64,000 nt of DNA from Pandoraea anhela (GTDB taxonomy: Bacteria > Pseudomonadota > Gammaproteobacteria > Burkholderiales > Burkholderiaceae): positions 85,184 through 149,183 of the forward strand of contig NZ_CABPSB010000015.1 in NCBI RefSeq assembly GCF_902459655.1. The letters are read 5' to 3'. This document shows, one piece after another, positions 1 to 9,670 of this stretch (the first letter of the stretch is position 1; each line of letters starts with the position of its first letter). The position numbers and the translations under genes were made by a program. The notes beneath the pieces are model-generated. The model saw nothing but the letters and a program-made list of their open reading frames with translations, was not told the origin of the DNA and did no database searches.

Positions 1-1376
1 ATGATCCACAGCGCCACGCCGAGAAGCAGGAAGCCGAAAAAGCGCTTCACCCCCTCCATCCATGCCCCCGCGCGCGGCAGCAACGCACCGCCACCGCCAG
101 CAAGAATCACGAGTGGCAGCCCCATGCCCAAGGACAGCGCGAAGAGCGTCGCGCCGCCGAAGAAGGCATCTCCGGTCTTGGCGATGAAAGCCAGCGCAGC
201 CGCCAGCGGTGCCGTCACGCATGGACTGACGATCAGCCCCGAGAGCACACCCATCATCGCAGCGCCGAGCCACTGACCGGATTTTTGCTGACGCGCGGCG
301 TTATCGATGCGCTCGCGCAATGCGGCAGGCAACTGAATTTCATACATGCCGAACATCGACAGCGAGAGAACTACCATCAGCAACGCAAACATCGCGAGGA
401 CCCACGGCGCTTGCAGGAACGCAATGAGACCCTGGCCCAGCAAGCCAGCCGCCACCCCAATGGCGGTGTTCACCATGGCCATACCGAGCACGTAGGCGAC
501 GGCCAGACGCACCGCCTTGCCTCGACTGGCCTCTTGCCCGGCCACAATCGACAACAGAATCGGCACCATCGGCAAGACACAAGGGGTAAAGGCCAGCCCG
601 ACGCCGAGCGCAAAAAAGATGCCCAACGCCAGCGCGAAGCTGCCTCCGGAAAGAATGCGTTCCGCCTCGCTGTAATCGTCGCGGGCCGATAACCATCCGC
701 CTGACGGGTTGGACGGCGCTGCCGGCACAGCCGCCGTTACGCCATTCGCACCATCATTCGCACCATTCGTTAGATTCGTGCCCTTCGCCGCTTGCGGGTT
801 ACCGCCCAACAACGCCTGAGTCGCGGCGCCCGCACCCAGCACCATGCTGGCACCTCCTGCACCACCGACCGCCGCCGAGATCTTCAGCGGTTTGTCCATG
901 GGCGGATAACACAGCCCTTTATCCGCGCAGCCCTGCATCGTGACGTTCAACACGAACGGGCCGCTTGCCTTGCTGACCGGAATACGCACGTCGATGGGCG
1001 CGCGGTACACCTCCATATCCTTCCCGAAGGTTTCGTCGTGCTTGATTTCGCCTTTCGGAAATTCCGGTGCACCAAGCGTTACCGCAGGATTATCCGCAGC
1101 AAACGCAAATCGCTCGCGATACAGGTAATAGCCCTTTGCCACTTCGAAATGGAGCAGTACCGCACCCGGTTGTTCCGTCTTCGACACCTTGAAGGCGACG
1201 TCCGGATCCAGAAAATCATTAGCGGCATTTGCACGCCCAAACCCGAGCGTCAGCGTAATCGCCAGTCCGATGAGCATCAGGGACCACAGCCGCAGAGCGC
1301 GACGTCCCATCGTCTCACCGGCAACGCTATGGACTCGCGCGATCCCCGGCGCTTCCACCGTCTTCATGTCAAACAT
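1..1376 (-). CDS. dsbD: Thiol:disulfide interchange protein DsbD (5' part, runs off window)
   Basis: The inner-membrane reductase DsbD passes electrons from cytoplasmic thioredoxin to periplasmic DsbC/CcmG-type proteins. About 458 N-terminal residues are visible. A signal peptide ends near an ANA motif. A periplasmic alpha domain follows, with the redox pair in QGCADKGLCYPP. The hydrophobic beta domain carries its two membrane cysteines in FTPCVLPM and IVSPCVTAPL. The C-terminal thioredoxin-like domain should lie beyond position 1. The ATG at 1376 overlaps the end of cutA by 8 bp. In-frame ATGs at 1367 and 1310 are alternatives, and the last sits directly before the signal peptide. The overlap suggests translational coupling to cutA. 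Confidence 0.93.
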   Translation of the reverse strand, partial: MFDMKTVEAPGIARVHSVAGETMGRRALRLWSLMLIGLAITLTLGFGRANAANDFLDPDVAFKVSKTEQPGAVLLHFEVAKGYYLYRERFAFAADNPAVTLGAPEFPKGEIKHDETFGKDMEVYRAPIDVRIPVSKASGPFVLNVTMQGCADKGLCYPPMDKPLKISAAVGGAGGASMVLGAGAATQALLGGNPQAAKGTNLTNGANDGANGVTAAVPAAPSNPSGGWLSARDDYSEAERILSGGSFALALGIFFALGVGLAFTPCVLPMVPILLSIVAGQEASRGKAVRLAVAYVLGMAMVNTAIGVAAGLLGQGLIAFLQAPWVLAMFALLMVVLSLSMFGMYEIQLPAALRERIDNAARQQKSGQWLGAAMMGVLSGLIVSPCVTAPLAAALAFIAKTGDAFFGGATLFALSLGMGLPLVILAGGGGALLPRAGAWMEGVKRFFGFLLLGVALWI

Positions 1377-1701
1377 GCAGTTCCCCCCGTGTCTCTCCCT
1401 CGACCCAGCGCACGTAGGCGGGCAACGCCGCACTCGCCGGCCACGCGACGATTTCCGGCACGTCGTAGGGATGATGTTCCTTGATGAACTGTTCCAACGC
1501 GCCGTAACGCGCAGCAGTTGTCTTGATCATGAGCGGCACCTCGATACTCGTCTCTCGCCGACCTTGCCAGCGGTAACTTGAGCGCACTGGCGCCAACTGC
1601 TGCACACACGCCGCCAGTCGTCCGGCCAGCATGCCATCGGTGGCGGCTTCTGCGCTGGCTTCATCGGGGAAGGTCGTCATGACGATAAGAAGGGCATCCA
1701 T
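1369..1701 (-). CDS. cutA: Divalent-cation tolerance protein CutA
   Basis: This 110-residue protein has the length and sequence of the trimeric CutA1 family, a ferredoxin-like fold linked to copper tolerance. Visible family features are the N-terminal strand LLIVMTTFPDE, the GRLAACVQQL helix with its conserved cysteine, the SSYRWQG segment and the HHPYDVPEIV motif. It lies directly upstream of dsbD and overlaps it by 8 bp. A link between metal tolerance and disulfide chemistry is plausible but inferred. It follows the terminator that closes the ribosomal-protein cluster, so it probably has its own promoter in 1702-1823, which I could not pinpoint. Confidence 0.93.
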   Translation of the reverse strand: MDALLIVMTTFPDEASAEAATDGMLAGRLAACVQQLAPVRSSYRWQGRRETSIEVPLMIKTTAARYGALEQFIKEHHPYDVPEIVAWPASAALPAYVRWVEGETRGELHV

Positions 1702-1823
1702 GATGTGCGGTAGACCGTTCAGGCGTAAGGTTGTTCACTGTACACCGACACTGCGAAACGTGTGTGCTTGCCCCATGATTTACGGAAGCGTCCGATCCTT
1801 CCTTCGGACAACACCTCGAAAAC

Positions 1824-1851
1824 GAAAAAAGCCAGGTCGATGACCTGGCTT
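1824..1851 (-). terminator. Rho-independent terminator after rplQ
   Basis: A perfect 10-bp stem (AAGCCAGGTC with GACCTGGCTT, 1829-1838 and 1842-1851) has a 3-nt loop and is followed on the minus strand by a run of T. It sits 45 bp after the rplQ stop and ends the long ribosomal-protein transcription unit. Confidence 0.9.
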
Positions 1852-1895
1852 CTCTTTACGGCTGACGACCTTGAACAGGCCGTTGCGTGAATCGC

Positions 1896-2288
1896 TTATT
1901 CAGCGACTTCGGGCGCTTCCGTGTCAACTTCCGGACGATCCAGCAGTTCGACGAAAGCCATCGGCGCATTGTCACCCACGCGGAAACCCATCTTCAGGAT
2001 ACGCAGGTAGCCACCCGGACGGTTGGCAAAACGCGGGCCGAGTTCGTTGAACAGCTTCGTGACCATTTCGCGATCGCGCAGGCGGTTGAAAGCCAGACGA
2101 CGGTTAGCCACGGAGTCCTTCTTGCCCAGCGTGATGAGGGGCTCCACGACCTTACGCAGTTCCTTGGCCTTCGGCAGCGTGGTCTTGATGGCTTCGTGCT
2201 GGAGCAGCGAGTTCGACATGTTACGCAGCATAGCCAGACGGTGGCTGCTGGTACGATTCAGTTTACGCAAACCATGACGGTGACGCAT
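1896..2288 (-). CDS. rplQ: 50S ribosomal protein L17
   Basis: L17 is a 50S subunit protein placed near the exit of the peptide tunnel. The 130-residue product starts with the canonical [16 protein letters not shown] block and has the AMLRNM and [13 protein letters not shown] segments of the family. The C-terminus carries a short acidic tail ([10 protein letters not shown]), as in related betaproteobacteria. It is the last gene of the alpha cluster, downstream of rpoA, and is followed by a strong terminator. The 150-bp gap to rpoA contains a GC-rich hairpin at 2412-2429 without a T run. Confidence 0.98.
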   Translation of the reverse strand: MRHRHGLRKLNRTSSHRLAMLRNMSNSLLQHEAIKTTLPKAKELRKVVEPLITLGKKDSVANRRLAFNRLRDREMVTKLFNELGPRFANRPGGYLRILKMGFRVGDNAPMAFVELLDRPEVDTEAPEVAE

Positions 2289-2442
2289 TTCAACTTTCCT
2301 TTAAACAGAGTTTTCGACCAAGCTCTTCTATCGGTGACGAACACCGCGGGCCGGTACCTTCGCATTCGGCCGTATCGGATTTACCGACGCGCCGCACTTA
2401 CGTAGCAACACGGCCGCCCGAGGGCGGCCATGTCATTACACT

Positions 2443-3420
2443 TTACTTCTCGAGACCAGCCGGCGGCCAGTTTTCGAGCTTCATGCCGAGCGTGAGACCA
2501 CGCGAGGCAAGCACTTCCTTGATCTCGTTGAGCGACTTGCGACCCAGGTTCGGGGTCTTGAGCAATTCGTTCTCGGTACGCTGGATCAGATCGCCGATGT
2601 AGTAGATGTTTTCGGCCTTCAAGCAGTTGGCCGAACGCACCGTCAGCTCGAGATCGTCCACCGGACGCAGCAGGATCGGATCGATCTGCGGCGCACGCGA
2701 CGGCGCTTCGCTGGTGGCTTCCGTGCCTTCCAGCGCAGCGAACACCGACAGCTGGTCGACGAGGATGCGAGCCGATTGACGGATCGCTTCTTCCGGCGAC
2801 ACCACACCGTTGGTTTCGATGTTCATCACGAGCTTGTCCAGGTCCGTACGCTGTTCCACACGGGCCGATTCGACCGCATAGCTCACACGCTTGACCGGCG
2901 AGAACGACGCGTCGAGGACGATACGACCGATCACCTTGGCCGATTCATCGCCGTAACGGCGCACGTTACCCGGGACATAACCACGACCCTTTTCGATCTT
3001 GATCTGAACGTCGAGCTTGCCGCCCTTGGCCAGATGCGCGATCACGTGATCGGGGTTGATCAGTTCCACATCGTGCGGCACTTCGATATCCGAAGCGCGC
3101 ACCACACCTTCACCATCCTTGCGCAGCGTAACGGTGACTTCGTCACGGTTATGCAGCTTGAACACCACACCCTTGAGGTTCAACAGGAAGTTGACGACAT
3201 CTTCCTGGACACCATCGATGGTGGAATATTCATGCACAACGCCGGCGATCGTCACTTCGGTCGGGGCATAACCCACCATCGACGACAACAGCACGCGGCG
3301 AAGCGCGTTGCCCAAGGTGTGGCCGTAGCCACGTTCGAACGGCTCCATCACGACTTTGGCGTGATGCTCACCGACCGGCTCAACCGCAATGATCTTGGGC
3401 TTCAACAAACTGGTTTGCAT
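2443..3420 (-). CDS. rpoA: RNA polymerase alpha subunit
   Basis: Alpha dimerises to nucleate RNA polymerase assembly, and its C-terminal domain contacts UP elements and activators. The protein has 325 residues. The N-terminal domain contains [17 protein letters not shown] and VEPFERG-like assembly surfaces, and the C-terminal domain contains [17 protein letters not shown] and the helix-hairpin-helix [12 protein letters not shown] chose the ATG at 3420 because AAGGAAACC lies just upstream and the protein begins MQTSLLKPK, as expected. An open frame extends further upstream to 3492 but lacks homology. It sits between rpsD and rplQ, with a possible promoter of its own. Confidence 0.98.
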   Translation of the reverse strand: MQTSLLKPKIIAVEPVGEHHAKVVMEPFERGYGHTLGNALRRVLLSSMVGYAPTEVTIAGVVHEYSTIDGVQEDVVNFLLNLKGVVFKLHNRDEVTVTLRKDGEGVVRASDIEVPHDVELINPDHVIAHLAKGGKLDVQIKIEKGRGYVPGNVRRYGDESAKVIGRIVLDASFSPVKRVSYAVESARVEQRTDLDKLVMNIETNGVVSPEEAIRQSARILVDQLSVFAALEGTEATSEAPSRAPQIDPILLRPVDDLELTVRSANCLKAENIYYIGDLIQRTENELLKTPNLGRKSLNEIKEVLASRGLTLGMKLENWPPAGLEK

Positions 3421-3447
3421 AGGTTTCCTTTTCAATACCCTCGGCTC

Positions 3448-3476
3448 GTTACACCGATAAGGCTGATGGGTGACAA
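3448..3476 (-). promoter_or_regulatory. Candidate promoter for rpoA-rplQ
   Basis: On the minus strand TTGTCA (3471-3476) is separated by 17 bp from TGTAAC (3448-3453), 28 bp before the rpoA start. It has five and four matches to the sigma70 hexamers. It follows a terminator-like hairpin, so rpoA-rplQ may have an independent transcript. Prediction only. Confidence 0.4.
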
Positions 3477-3489
3477 CCTGCACGGAACG

Positions 3490-3511
3490 CAAAACGCGCC
3501 GTGAGGCGCGT
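3490..3511 (-). terminator. Weak terminator-like hairpin after rpsD
   Basis: ACGCGCC (3494-3500) pairs with GGCGCGT (3505-3511) around a 4-nt loop and is followed on the minus strand by TTTTG. It lies 15 bp after the rpsD stop. The short T run suggests partial termination or RNA processing. Confidence 0.4.
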
Positions 3512-3526
3512 CAAGCATCATACGGA

Positions 3527-4150
3527 TTAACGCGAATACAATTCGACGATCAGGCTTTCGTTGATGTCGCCCGCGATATCGCTACGTTCCGGCAGTGCCT
3601 TGAAAGTGCCTTCCATCTTCTTGGCGTCAACCGAAACCCAGATCGGGAAACCGACTTGCTCAGCCAGCGTCAGTGCTTCTTGAATACGCACTTGCTTCTT
3701 GGCCTTTTCACGCACGGCGATCACGTCGCCGGCCTTGACCTTGATCGACGGGATGTTCGACACGACACCGTTCACCACGATTGCCTTGTGGCCAACGAGT
3801 TGGCGCGCTTCAGCGCGCGTCGAGCCGAAGCCCATGCGGTACACGACGTTGTCCAGGCGCGACTCGAGCAATTGCAGCAGGTTCTCACCCGTGTTGCCCT
3901 TGACGCGGTCGGCTTCCGCGAAATAACGACGGAACTGACGCTCAAGCACGCCGTAAATACGCTTGACCTTCTGCTTTTCGCGCAGCTGGTTGCCGTAGTC
4001 CGACGTACGAGCACCCGACGTGCGGCCATGCTGACCCGGCTTGCTATCCAGCTTGCACTTGTCGGCGAGCGAGCGACGTGCGCTCTTCAGGAAAAGGTCA
4101 GTACCTTCACGACGGGAGAGTTTGGCCTTCGGGCCGATATAACGTGCCAC
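3527..4150 (-). CDS. rpsD: 30S ribosomal protein S4
   Basis: S4 is a primary 16S rRNA binding protein that nucleates 30S assembly and in many bacteria represses its own operon. The 207-residue product starts [16 protein letters not shown], and its S4 RNA-binding domain carries [24 protein letters not shown]. Like many proteobacterial S4 proteins it lacks a cysteine-type zinc site in the N-terminal part. It is separated from rpsK by 152 bp containing an extended -10 promoter and two perfect hairpins, unlike the tight spacing of neighbouring genes. Confidence 0.98.
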   Translation of the reverse strand: MARYIGPKAKLSRREGTDLFLKSARRSLADKCKLDSKPGQHGRTSGARTSDYGNQLREKQKVKRIYGVLERQFRRYFAEADRVKGNTGENLLQLLESRLDNVVYRMGFGSTRAEARQLVGHKAIVVNGVVSNIPSIKVKAGDVIAVREKAKKQVRIQEALTLAEQVGFPIWVSVDAKKMEGTFKALPERSDIAGDINESLIVELYSR

Positions 4151-4202
4151 GGTTGTTCCTTTATCTCAAAATTTGACGTAGCGGACCTTGTCCACTACGC
4201 AA

Positions 4203-4268
4203 GTCCGGTACCAATGTACCGGACGGTGGTCTTAGAAATTACTACGCGCACGGCCGAGACCGTGCGCG
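4203..4268 (-). promoter_or_regulatory. Double-hairpin leader upstream of rpsD
   Basis: Two perfect inverted repeats lie in the rpsK-rpsD gap. One is CGCGCACGG paired with CCGTGCGCG (4245-4253 and 4260-4268, 6-nt loop). The other is GTCCGGTAC paired with GTACCGGAC (4203-4211 and 4216-4224, 4-nt loop). Neither is followed by a T run. They would form the start of a transcript from the predicted promoter at 4277-4285. A role as an S4-binding leader is inferred from position only. Confidence 0.5.
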
Positions 4269-4276
4269 AACCCGCG

Positions 4277-4285
4277 ATTATAGCA
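4277..4285 (-). promoter_or_regulatory. Extended -10 promoter for rpsD
   Basis: The minus strand reads TGCTATAAT, a perfect extended -10 element, starting 18 bp after the rpsK stop. No good -35 hexamer is seen at 16-18 bp, which extended -10 promoters tolerate. It would drive rpsD through the double-hairpin leader. Confidence 0.5.
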
Positions 4286-4302
4286 GGATTTTCTGAAGCG
4301 TC

Positions 4303-4707
4303 TTAGATACGACGACGCTTCGGCGGGCGGCAGCCGTTGTGCGGGACCGGCGTCACGTCCGAGATGGCCGTGATCTTGATGCCCAGCGCATTCAGCGCAC
4401 GAACCGCCGATTCGCGACCCGGGCCCGGGCCCTTGATGCGAACTTCGAGGTTCTTGACGCCGTATTCCAGTGCCACGCGGCCAGCCGACTCAGCAGCAAC
4501 CTGGGCAGCAAACGGGGTCGACTTACGCGAACCCTTAAAGCCCTGGCCACCCGACGTCGCCCATGCCAGCGCATTGCCCTGACGATCGGTGATCGTGATG
4601 ATGGTGTTGTTGAACGAAGCGTGGACGTGCACGACGCCTTCGGCAACGCTCTTCTTGACCTTCTTGCGAACGCGCTGCGAAGCGGCGTTGTTCTGTTGCT
4701 TAGCCAT
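4303..4707 (-). CDS. rpsK: 30S ribosomal protein S11
   Basis: S11 lies on the 30S platform and contacts the mRNA near the E site. The 134-residue product has the family core [22 protein letters not shown] and the C-terminal [17 protein letters not shown] motif. A short alanine- and lysine-rich N-terminal extension is usual in this group. It follows rpsM by 17 bp in the alpha cluster, and its 3' end abuts the predicted rpsD promoter. Confidence 0.98.
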   Translation of the reverse strand: MAKQQNNAASQRVRKKVKKSVAEGVVHVHASFNNTIITITDRQGNALAWATSGGQGFKGSRKSTPFAAQVAAESAGRVALEYGVKNLEVRIKGPGPGRESAVRALNALGIKITAISDVTPVPHNGCRPPKRRRI

Positions 4708-4724
4708 GAGTTCCTATCCTCTGG

Positions 4725-5090
4725 TTACTTCTTCAGCGAGACGCCGGCCTTACGCGGGCCCTTACGGGTACGCGCATTGGTACGGGTGCGCTGACCGCGG
4801 AGCGGCAGGCCCTTGCGGTGACGCATACCGCGATAGCAGCCCAGATCCATCAGGCGCTTGATGCTCATGGTCACTTCACGACGCAGGTCGCCTTCGACCG
4901 TGAATTGACCAACCTGGTCACGCAGCTTTTCGAGATCGGCGTCGTCGAGGTCCTTGACCTTCTTCGAGTACGCCACGCCTGCGGCGTCGCAAATCTGACG
5001 AGCGCGCGTGCGACCGACACCGTAAATAGCCGTCAGGCCGATAGCGGTGTGCTGGTGGTTCGGGATGTTAACCCCTGCGATACGAGCCAT
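4725..5090 (-). CDS. rpsM: 30S ribosomal protein S13
   Basis: S13 sits in the 30S head and contacts the P-site tRNA and the 50S bridge B1. The 121-residue protein begins [14 protein letters not shown] and carries the GIGRTRA-like segment ([13 protein letters not shown]), a helix-two-turn-helix core, and a basic tail with [19 protein letters not shown]. It is the first long gene of the alpha cluster, after rpmJ, with no large gap. Confidence 0.98.
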   Translation of the reverse strand: MARIAGVNIPNHQHTAIGLTAIYGVGRTRARQICDAAGVAYSKKVKDLDDADLEKLRDQVGQFTVEGDLRREVTMSIKRLMDLGCYRGMRHRKGLPLRGQRTRTNARTRKGPRKAGVSLKK

Positions 5091-5125
5091 TCGTAATTCC
5101 CCAACTAAATAGCGTTAAAGGCCGA

Positions 5126-5242
5126 TTAGCCCTGACGTTGCTTGTGGCGCGGATCCGAGCTGCAGATCACGCGCAGCACGCCTTTGCGCTTCACAAACTT
5201 GCAATTGCGGCAGATGCACTTAACAGATGCCAAAACTTTCAT
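5126..5242 (-). CDS. rpmJ: 50S ribosomal protein L36
   Basis: This 38-residue gene reads [14 protein letters not shown] at its start and ends PRHKQRQG, the invariant end of L36. The zinc-ribbon ligands are present: two cysteines in CICRNC, one in VICSS, and the histidine of PRHKQ, so this is the zinc-binding (C+) form. L36 sits at the base of the L7/L12 stalk. It lies between infA and rpsM, its usual place in betaproteobacteria. Confidence 0.97.
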   Translation of the reverse strand: MKVLASVKCICRNCKFVKRKGVLRVICSSDPRHKQRQG

Positions 5243-5261
5243 GACAATTCCCTCTCTCTAA

Positions 5262-5480
5262 TCACTTCGCCCGGAAGACGATCCGCGCACGCGACAGATC
5301 GTAGGGCGTCAACTCTACCGTCACCTTATCCCCAGGAAGGATGCGGATGTAATGCATCCGCATCTTGCCGGAAATATGTCCGAGTACTACATGGCCATTT
5401 TCCAGCTTTACCCGGAAGGTGGCATTGGGGAGGTTTTCAAGGACCTCACCCTGCATTTGAATAACGTCGTCTTTCGACAT
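5262..5480 (-). CDS. infA: Translation initiation factor IF-1
   Basis: The 72-residue single OB-fold protein has the standard IF-1 sequence, including [27 protein letters not shown] and [13 protein letters not shown]-1 occupies the ribosomal A site during initiation. It lies 9 bp after secY, which places it in the spc transcript, a common arrangement in betaproteobacteria. Other infA copies may exist elsewhere in the genome, as in some Burkholderiaceae, but that cannot be judged here. Confidence 0.98.
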   Translation of the reverse strand: MSKDDVIQMQGEVLENLPNATFRVKLENGHVVLGHISGKMRMHYIRILPGDKVTVELTPYDLSRARIVFRAK

Positions 5481-5489
5481 GATCCCGGA

Positions 5490-6827
5490 TCAGCGAAGCG
5501 TCATGTTATTGCCGCCCTTGAAATTCGCCTTGCGGAGCAGCGACTCATACTGTTGCGACATCACATACGACTGCACTTGCGCCATGAAGTCCATCGTCAC
5601 CACCACGATAATCAGCAGTGAGGTTCCACCGAAGTAGAACGGGACATTCCAACGCAACACCAGAAACTCAGGCAGCAGACACACCAGGGTGACGTAAGCT
5701 GCGCCGGCCAGTGTCAGGCGCGTCAGGATCTTGTCGATATACCGCGCCGTCTGGTCGCCCGGACGAATCCCCGGGACAAACGCTCCGCTCTTCTTCAGGT
5801 TCTCGGCGGTCTCCTTGCTGTTGAACACCAGAGCGGTGTAGAAGAAGCAGAAGAACACGATCGCCAGTGCGTAGAGCATCACGTAGATCGGCTGACCCGG
5901 CGACAGCTTCGCCGCGATGTCCTTGAGCCAGCGCGCGTTATCACCTGCGCCGAACCAGTTCGCGATCGTTGCCGGGAACAGGATGATCGACGATGCGAAG
6001 ATCGGCGGAATCACGCCTGCCATGTTCAGCTTGAGCGGCAGGTGCGAAGCCTGACCACCGTACACCTTGTTGCCGACCTGACGCTTGGCGTAATTCACAA
6101 GGATCTTGCGCTGACCACGTTCGACGAACACGACGAAGAACGTCACGAGTACCACGAGGGCACAGATCACGATCGCCGAGAACGGACCGATCGAACCGGT
6201 ACCGACGAGCTCGAACAAACCACCCACAGCGTTCGGCAAACCGGCCGCAATACCACCGAAGATGATGATCGAGATGCCGTTACCGAGGCCGCGTTCGGTG
6301 ATCTGCTCACCAAGCCACATCAGGAACATCGTGCCGGTCACGAGCGTGATCACCGTCGTCAGGCGGAACAGCATGCCCGGATCGACGACGAGCCCCGGCT
6401 CGCTCTCCAACGTCACCGCGATTGCAGCTGCCTGGAAGAGCGCGAGTACCACCGTGAAATACCGGGTGTACTGCGTGATCTTGCGCTGTCCGGCCTGGCC
6501 TTCCTTACGCAATGCTTCCAATTGCGGCGAAACCATCGCCAGCAACTGCATGATGATCGACGCCGAAATGTACGGCATGATCCCCAGCGCGAAGATCGTA
6601 AACCGCGACAACGCTCCGCCAGAGAACATGTTGAACATGCCCAGAATCCCGCCCGACTGGCGCTGGAACAACTGCGCCAGCTGATCGGGGTCGATGCCCG
6701 GCACCGGGATATGCGCACCAATACGGTAGACGATCAACGCCAGCAGCAGGAAAACCAGCCGCCGGCGCAGATCCGCATACTTCGGGCCCTGCGTACCAGG
6801 CTTAGCGAGATTAGGAGACTTGGCCAA
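5490..6827 (-). CDS. secY: Preprotein translocase subunit SecY
   Basis: SecY forms the protein-conducting channel of the SecYEG translocon. The 445-residue protein has about ten hydrophobic segments. The first membrane helix follows [15 protein letters not shown], the plug region contains the [20 protein letters not shown] block, and the cytoplasmic loop contains the PGQPIY and [12 protein letters not shown] segments. It ends in a basic tail ([10 protein letters not shown]). It is in the standard place after rplO. Its partner secE lies at 60004-60384. Confidence 0.98.
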   Translation of the reverse strand: MAKSPNLAKPGTQGPKYADLRRRLVFLLLALIVYRIGAHIPVPGIDPDQLAQLFQRQSGGILGMFNMFSGGALSRFTIFALGIMPYISASIIMQLLAMVSPQLEALRKEGQAGQRKITQYTRYFTVVLALFQAAAIAVTLESEPGLVVDPGMLFRLTTVITLVTGTMFLMWLGEQITERGLGNGISIIIFGGIAAGLPNAVGGLFELVGTGSIGPFSAIVICALVVLVTFFVVFVERGQRKILVNYAKRQVGNKVYGGQASHLPLKLNMAGVIPPIFASSIILFPATIANWFGAGDNARWLKDIAAKLSPGQPIYVMLYALAIVFFCFFYTALVFNSKETAENLKKSGAFVPGIRPGDQTARYIDKILTRLTLAGAAYVTLVCLLPEFLVLRWNVPFYFGGTSLLIIVVVTMDFMAQVQSYVMSQQYESLLRKANFKGGNNMTLR

Positions 6828-6850
6828 TGCTGGCTCCGGGGTGTCCTAAC

Positions 6851-7285
6851 TTACTCAGCGACCGAACCGCCAGCCGCCTGAATTGCCGTGAGCGCACCCT
6901 TGGTGACGCCCAGACCCTTCACAACGACCTTGCGGGTGATCTCGCCCGAGGCGATGATCTTGGCCGACAGCGACAGCTCGCTCACCAGACCGGCCTGCTT
7001 CAGCACCAGCAGATCGATCTCGTCGACCGGCAGGCTGTTCAGATCGGACAGACGAACTTCGCCCACGAAACGACGCGTCAGCGACTTGAAGCCACGCTTC
7101 GGCAGACGACGTTGCAGCGGCATTTGACCGCCTTCGAAGCCCACCTTGTGGAAGCCGCCCGAACGCGACTTTTGACCCTTGTGACCACGGCCGGCGGTTT
7201 TACCCAGACCCGAACCGATGCCACGGCCAACGCGGCGCTTGGCGTGCTTGGCGCCTTCTGCCGGCTTAATCGAATTCAATTCCAT
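6851..7285 (-). CDS. rplO: 50S ribosomal protein L15
   Basis: L15 is a 23S rRNA binding protein of late 50S assembly. The 144-residue product begins [20 protein letters not shown], followed by the glycine-rich [20 protein letters not shown] and [17 protein letters not shown], all hallmarks of the family. It lies between rpmD and secY with short gaps. Confidence 0.98.
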   Translation of the reverse strand: MELNSIKPAEGAKHAKRRVGRGIGSGLGKTAGRGHKGQKSRSGGFHKVGFEGGQMPLQRRLPKRGFKSLTRRFVGEVRLSDLNSLPVDEIDLLVLKQAGLVSELSLSAKIIASGEITRKVVVKGLGVTKGALTAIQAAGGSVAE

Positions 7286-7296
7286 TTTGCCCTCGC

Positions 7297-7479
7297 TCAG
7301 TCGACGATCTTCACAAGGTACGAGACCTTGTTGATCATGCCCCGCACAGCGGGCGTATCCTGCAACTCGCTGACCGAATTGAGGCGACGCAGGCCCAGAC
7401 CCTTGACGGTCGCGCGATGGTCTTCACGCGTACCGATCAGGCTCTTGACCAGCTTAACTTTCACAGTTTGCTGCGACAT
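7297..7479 (-). CDS. rpmD: 50S ribosomal protein L30
   Basis: The 60-residue L30 protein contains [28 protein letters not shown] and a [15 protein letters not shown] end. I chose the ATG at 7479, which follows AAGGGTGATCAAT. An in-frame GTG nine bases upstream would overlap the Shine-Dalgarno region and is less likely. It follows rpsE by 11 bp. Confidence 0.97.
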   Translation of the reverse strand: MSQQTVKVKLVKSLIGTREDHRATVKGLGLRRLNSVSELQDTPAVRGMINKVSYLVKIVD

Positions 7480-7490
7480 ATTGATCACCC

Positions 7491-8009
7491 TTAGCCGAGG
7501 ATCTCTTCCACCGACTTGCCACGCTTCGCGGCGATGTCAGCAGGAGTCGATTGTTTCTTCAGGCCGTCGAGCGTGGCGCGGACCAGGTTGTACGGGTTCG
7601 TCGAGCCAAGGCTCTTCGTCACCACGTTGGTCACGCCCATCACCTCGAACACCGCGCGCATCGGGCCACCGGCGATCACGCCAGTACCGTCCTTCGCCGG
7701 CGACATCAGGACGCGCGAGGCGCCATGCTGGCCGAGAACGTTGTGTTGCAGGGTGCCGTTCTTCAGGGGCACCTTGAACATGTTGCGGCGGGCTTGTTCC
7801 ATTGCCTTTTGAACGGCAACCGGGACTTCCTTCGCCTTGCCCTTGCCCATGCCGATGCGGCCATCGCCGTCACCAACCACGGTCAACGCGGCAAAACCGA
7901 GAATACGGCCACCCTTCACAACCTTCGTGACACGGTTGACCGCGATCATCTTCTCGCGAAGGCCGTCGTCGCGTTCGTCAGCCTGAACTTTCGCTTGCAT
8001 CTTTGCCAT
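7491..8009 (-). CDS. rpsE: 30S ribosomal protein S5
   Basis: S5 takes part in translational accuracy and mRNA helicase activity at the entry channel. The 172-residue product contains the N-terminal double-stranded RNA binding fold ([25 protein letters not shown]) and the C-terminal [10 protein letters not shown] segment. The spectinomycin loop around [12 protein letters not shown] looks unaltered. The 17-residue N-terminal extension ([17 protein letters not shown]) is usual in Burkholderiaceae. Confidence 0.98.
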   Translation of the reverse strand: MAKMQAKVQADERDDGLREKMIAVNRVTKVVKGGRILGFAALTVVGDGDGRIGMGKGKAKEVPVAVQKAMEQARRNMFKVPLKNGTLQHNVLGQHGASRVLMSPAKDGTGVIAGGPMRAVFEVMGVTNVVTKSLGSTNPYNLVRATLDGLKKQSTPADIAAKRGKSVEEILG

Positions 8010-8022
8010 GACGGATCCTTAC

Positions 8023-8388
8023 TTAGAACTTGAGGCCGGCTTCACGGGCAGCGTCGGCCAGAGCCTTGACGCGACCGTGATAGCGGAAGCCCGAGCGGTC
8101 GAAAGCCACGCTTTCGATGCCGGCAGCCTTCGCCTTTTCGGCGATACGACGACCGATCAACGCAGCAGCGGCGGCGTTGCCACCCTTGCCTTCCTTGTCG
8201 CCCAGTTCCTTGCGCACTTCGGCTTCCAGCGTCGAAGCGCTGGCCAACACTTGCGTGCCGTCTTCCGAGAAAACTTGCGCGTAAATGTGCACGTTGGTGC
8301 GATGCACGGAAAGGCGATGCACCTTTTGAGCTGCCAGCTTGATACGAGTCTGGCGAGCGCGGCGCACACGAGATTGTTTCTTGTCCAT
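8023..8388 (-). CDS. rplR: 50S ribosomal protein L18
   Basis: L18 binds 5S rRNA and joins it to the 50S central protuberance. The 121-residue product begins [15 protein letters not shown] and ends [17 protein letters not shown], the expected family ends. The chosen ATG follows AAGGGTG by eight bases, whereas an ATG nine bases further upstream overlaps that ribosome binding site. It lies between rplF and rpsE in the spc cluster. Confidence 0.97.
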   Translation of the reverse strand: MDKKQSRVRRARQTRIKLAAQKVHRLSVHRTNVHIYAQVFSEDGTQVLASASTLEAEVRKELGDKEGKGGNAAAAALIGRRIAEKAKAAGIESVAFDRSGFRYHGRVKALADAAREAGLKF

Positions 8389-8399
8389 GTTTCGCACCC

Positions 8400-8933
8400 T
8401 TACTTCTTCTTGGTTTCCTTGAGGATCACCACCTCGTCCGCATAGCGGACGCCCTTGCCCTTGTAGGGCTCGGGCGGACGGTAACCGCGAACTTCCGCAG
8501 CCACTTGTCCGATGCGTTGCTTATCAACGCCCTTGATGATGATCTCCGTCTGCGTCGGGGTCTCTGCCTTCACGCCTTCCGGCATGGCATGCACGACATC
8601 GTGCGAGAAACCCAGCTCGAGCTTCAGGTTGTTACCTTCAGCCTTGGCACGGTAACCCACGCCAACGAGTTGCAGCTTCTTTTCGAAACCCTTGCTCACA
8701 CCGGTCACCATGTTGTTGACCAGTGCACGTTCCGTACCATACAGCGCGTTCGCTTCACGGCTTTCGTCAGCCGGGGCGAAGGTGATGGTGCCGTCTTCGA
8801 TCTTGACGTTCACGAGGGCGTTCACGCCGCGGGTCAGCGAACCCAGGGCACCCTTGATCGTCAGCACATTGCCAGCCAGCGTTGCTTCAACGCCCTTCGG
8901 CAGTGCAATGGGACTCTTACCTACTCGAGACAT
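8400..8933 (-). CDS. rplF: 50S ribosomal protein L6
   Basis: L6 binds 23S rRNA near the sarcin-ricin loop and the factor binding site. The 177-residue protein has two repeated L6 folds, begins [16 protein letters not shown] and carries the C-terminal signature [14 protein letters not shown]. It is 15 bp after rpsH and ends 11 bp before the rplR start. Confidence 0.98.
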   Translation of the reverse strand: MSRVGKSPIALPKGVEATLAGNVLTIKGALGSLTRGVNALVNVKIEDGTITFAPADESREANALYGTERALVNNMVTGVSKGFEKKLQLVGVGYRAKAEGNNLKLELGFSHDVVHAMPEGVKAETPTQTEIIIKGVDKQRIGQVAAEVRGYRPPEPYKGKGVRYADEVVILKETKKK

Positions 8934-8948
8934 TTCAACTCTCCTCGG

Positions 8949-9344
8949 TTAGGCCACGTAGCAGATGACTTCGCCGCCCACGCCGGTGGCGCGTGCCTTG
9001 CGATCCGTCATCACGCCCTTCGGGGTCGAGACGATTGCAACGCCCAGGCCGTTCATGACCTGCGGGATGTCGTTGCGGCTCTTGTACACACGCAGACCCG
9101 GGCGCGAGACGCGCTCAAGGCGCTCGATCACCGGACGGCCAGCGTAGTACTTCAGTGCGATGTTCAGCACCGGCTTGGTTTCTTCTGCTTCAACCGCGAA
9201 ATCTTCGATGTAGCCTTCGTCCTTCAGGACCTTGGCGATCGAGACCTTCAGCTTGGACGAGGGCATCTTCACCGATGCCTTCTCAACCATCTGAGCGTTG
9301 CGGATGCGAGTCAGCATATCGGCGATAGGATCGCTCATGCTCAT
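8949..9344 (-). CDS. rpsH: 30S ribosomal protein S8
   Basis: S8 is a primary binder of the 16S central domain and the spc-operon repressor in E. coli. The 131-residue product begins [18 protein letters not shown] and ends with [16 protein letters not shown]. The first of two close ATGs is preceded by GGAG at seven bases, so I used it. Whether S8 represses this operon cannot be read from the sequence. Confidence 0.98.
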   Translation of the reverse strand: MSMSDPIADMLTRIRNAQMVEKASVKMPSSKLKVSIAKVLKDEGYIEDFAVEAEETKPVLNIALKYYAGRPVIERLERVSRPGLRVYKSRNDIPQVMNGLGVAIVSTPKGVMTDRKARATGVGGEVICYVA

Positions 9345-9357
9345 GGTGCTTCTCCTA

Positions 9358-9663
9358 TTACCAGCTTGCTTTGGTCACGCCCGGGATTTCGCCACGGAAG
9401 GCGATTTCACGGATCTTGTTACGGGCCAGGCCGAATTTGCGGAAGGTACCGCGCGGACGACCGGTCAGCTCGCAACGATTGCGTTGACGCGTCGGATTGG
9501 CGTTACGCGGCAGCTGTTGCAGCGCCAGGCGTGCTTCATAACGCTCGTCTTCCGACTTGCTGGTGTCTTCGATGATCGCTTTGAGGTCAGCACGCTTGCC
9601 AGCGTACTTCGCCGCCAGACGGGCGCGCTTCTTTTCGCGTTCGATAAGTGCCAGTTTAGCCAC
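9358..9663 (-). CDS. rpsN: 30S ribosomal protein S14
   Basis: S14 belongs to the 30S head. At 101 residues this is the long, zinc-free (C-) form; the CXXC pairs of the short form are absent. The C-terminal half contains [22 protein letters not shown] and [18 protein letters not shown]. It pairs with a zinc-type L36 in the same cluster, so the cluster mixes zinc and zinc-free forms. It sits between rplE and rpsH. Confidence 0.98.
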   Translation of the reverse strand: MAKLALIEREKKRARLAAKYAGKRADLKAIIEDTSKSEDERYEARLALQQLPRNANPTRQRNRCELTGRPRGTFRKFGLARNKIREIAFRGEIPGVTKASW

Positions 9664-9670
9664 GATTACC

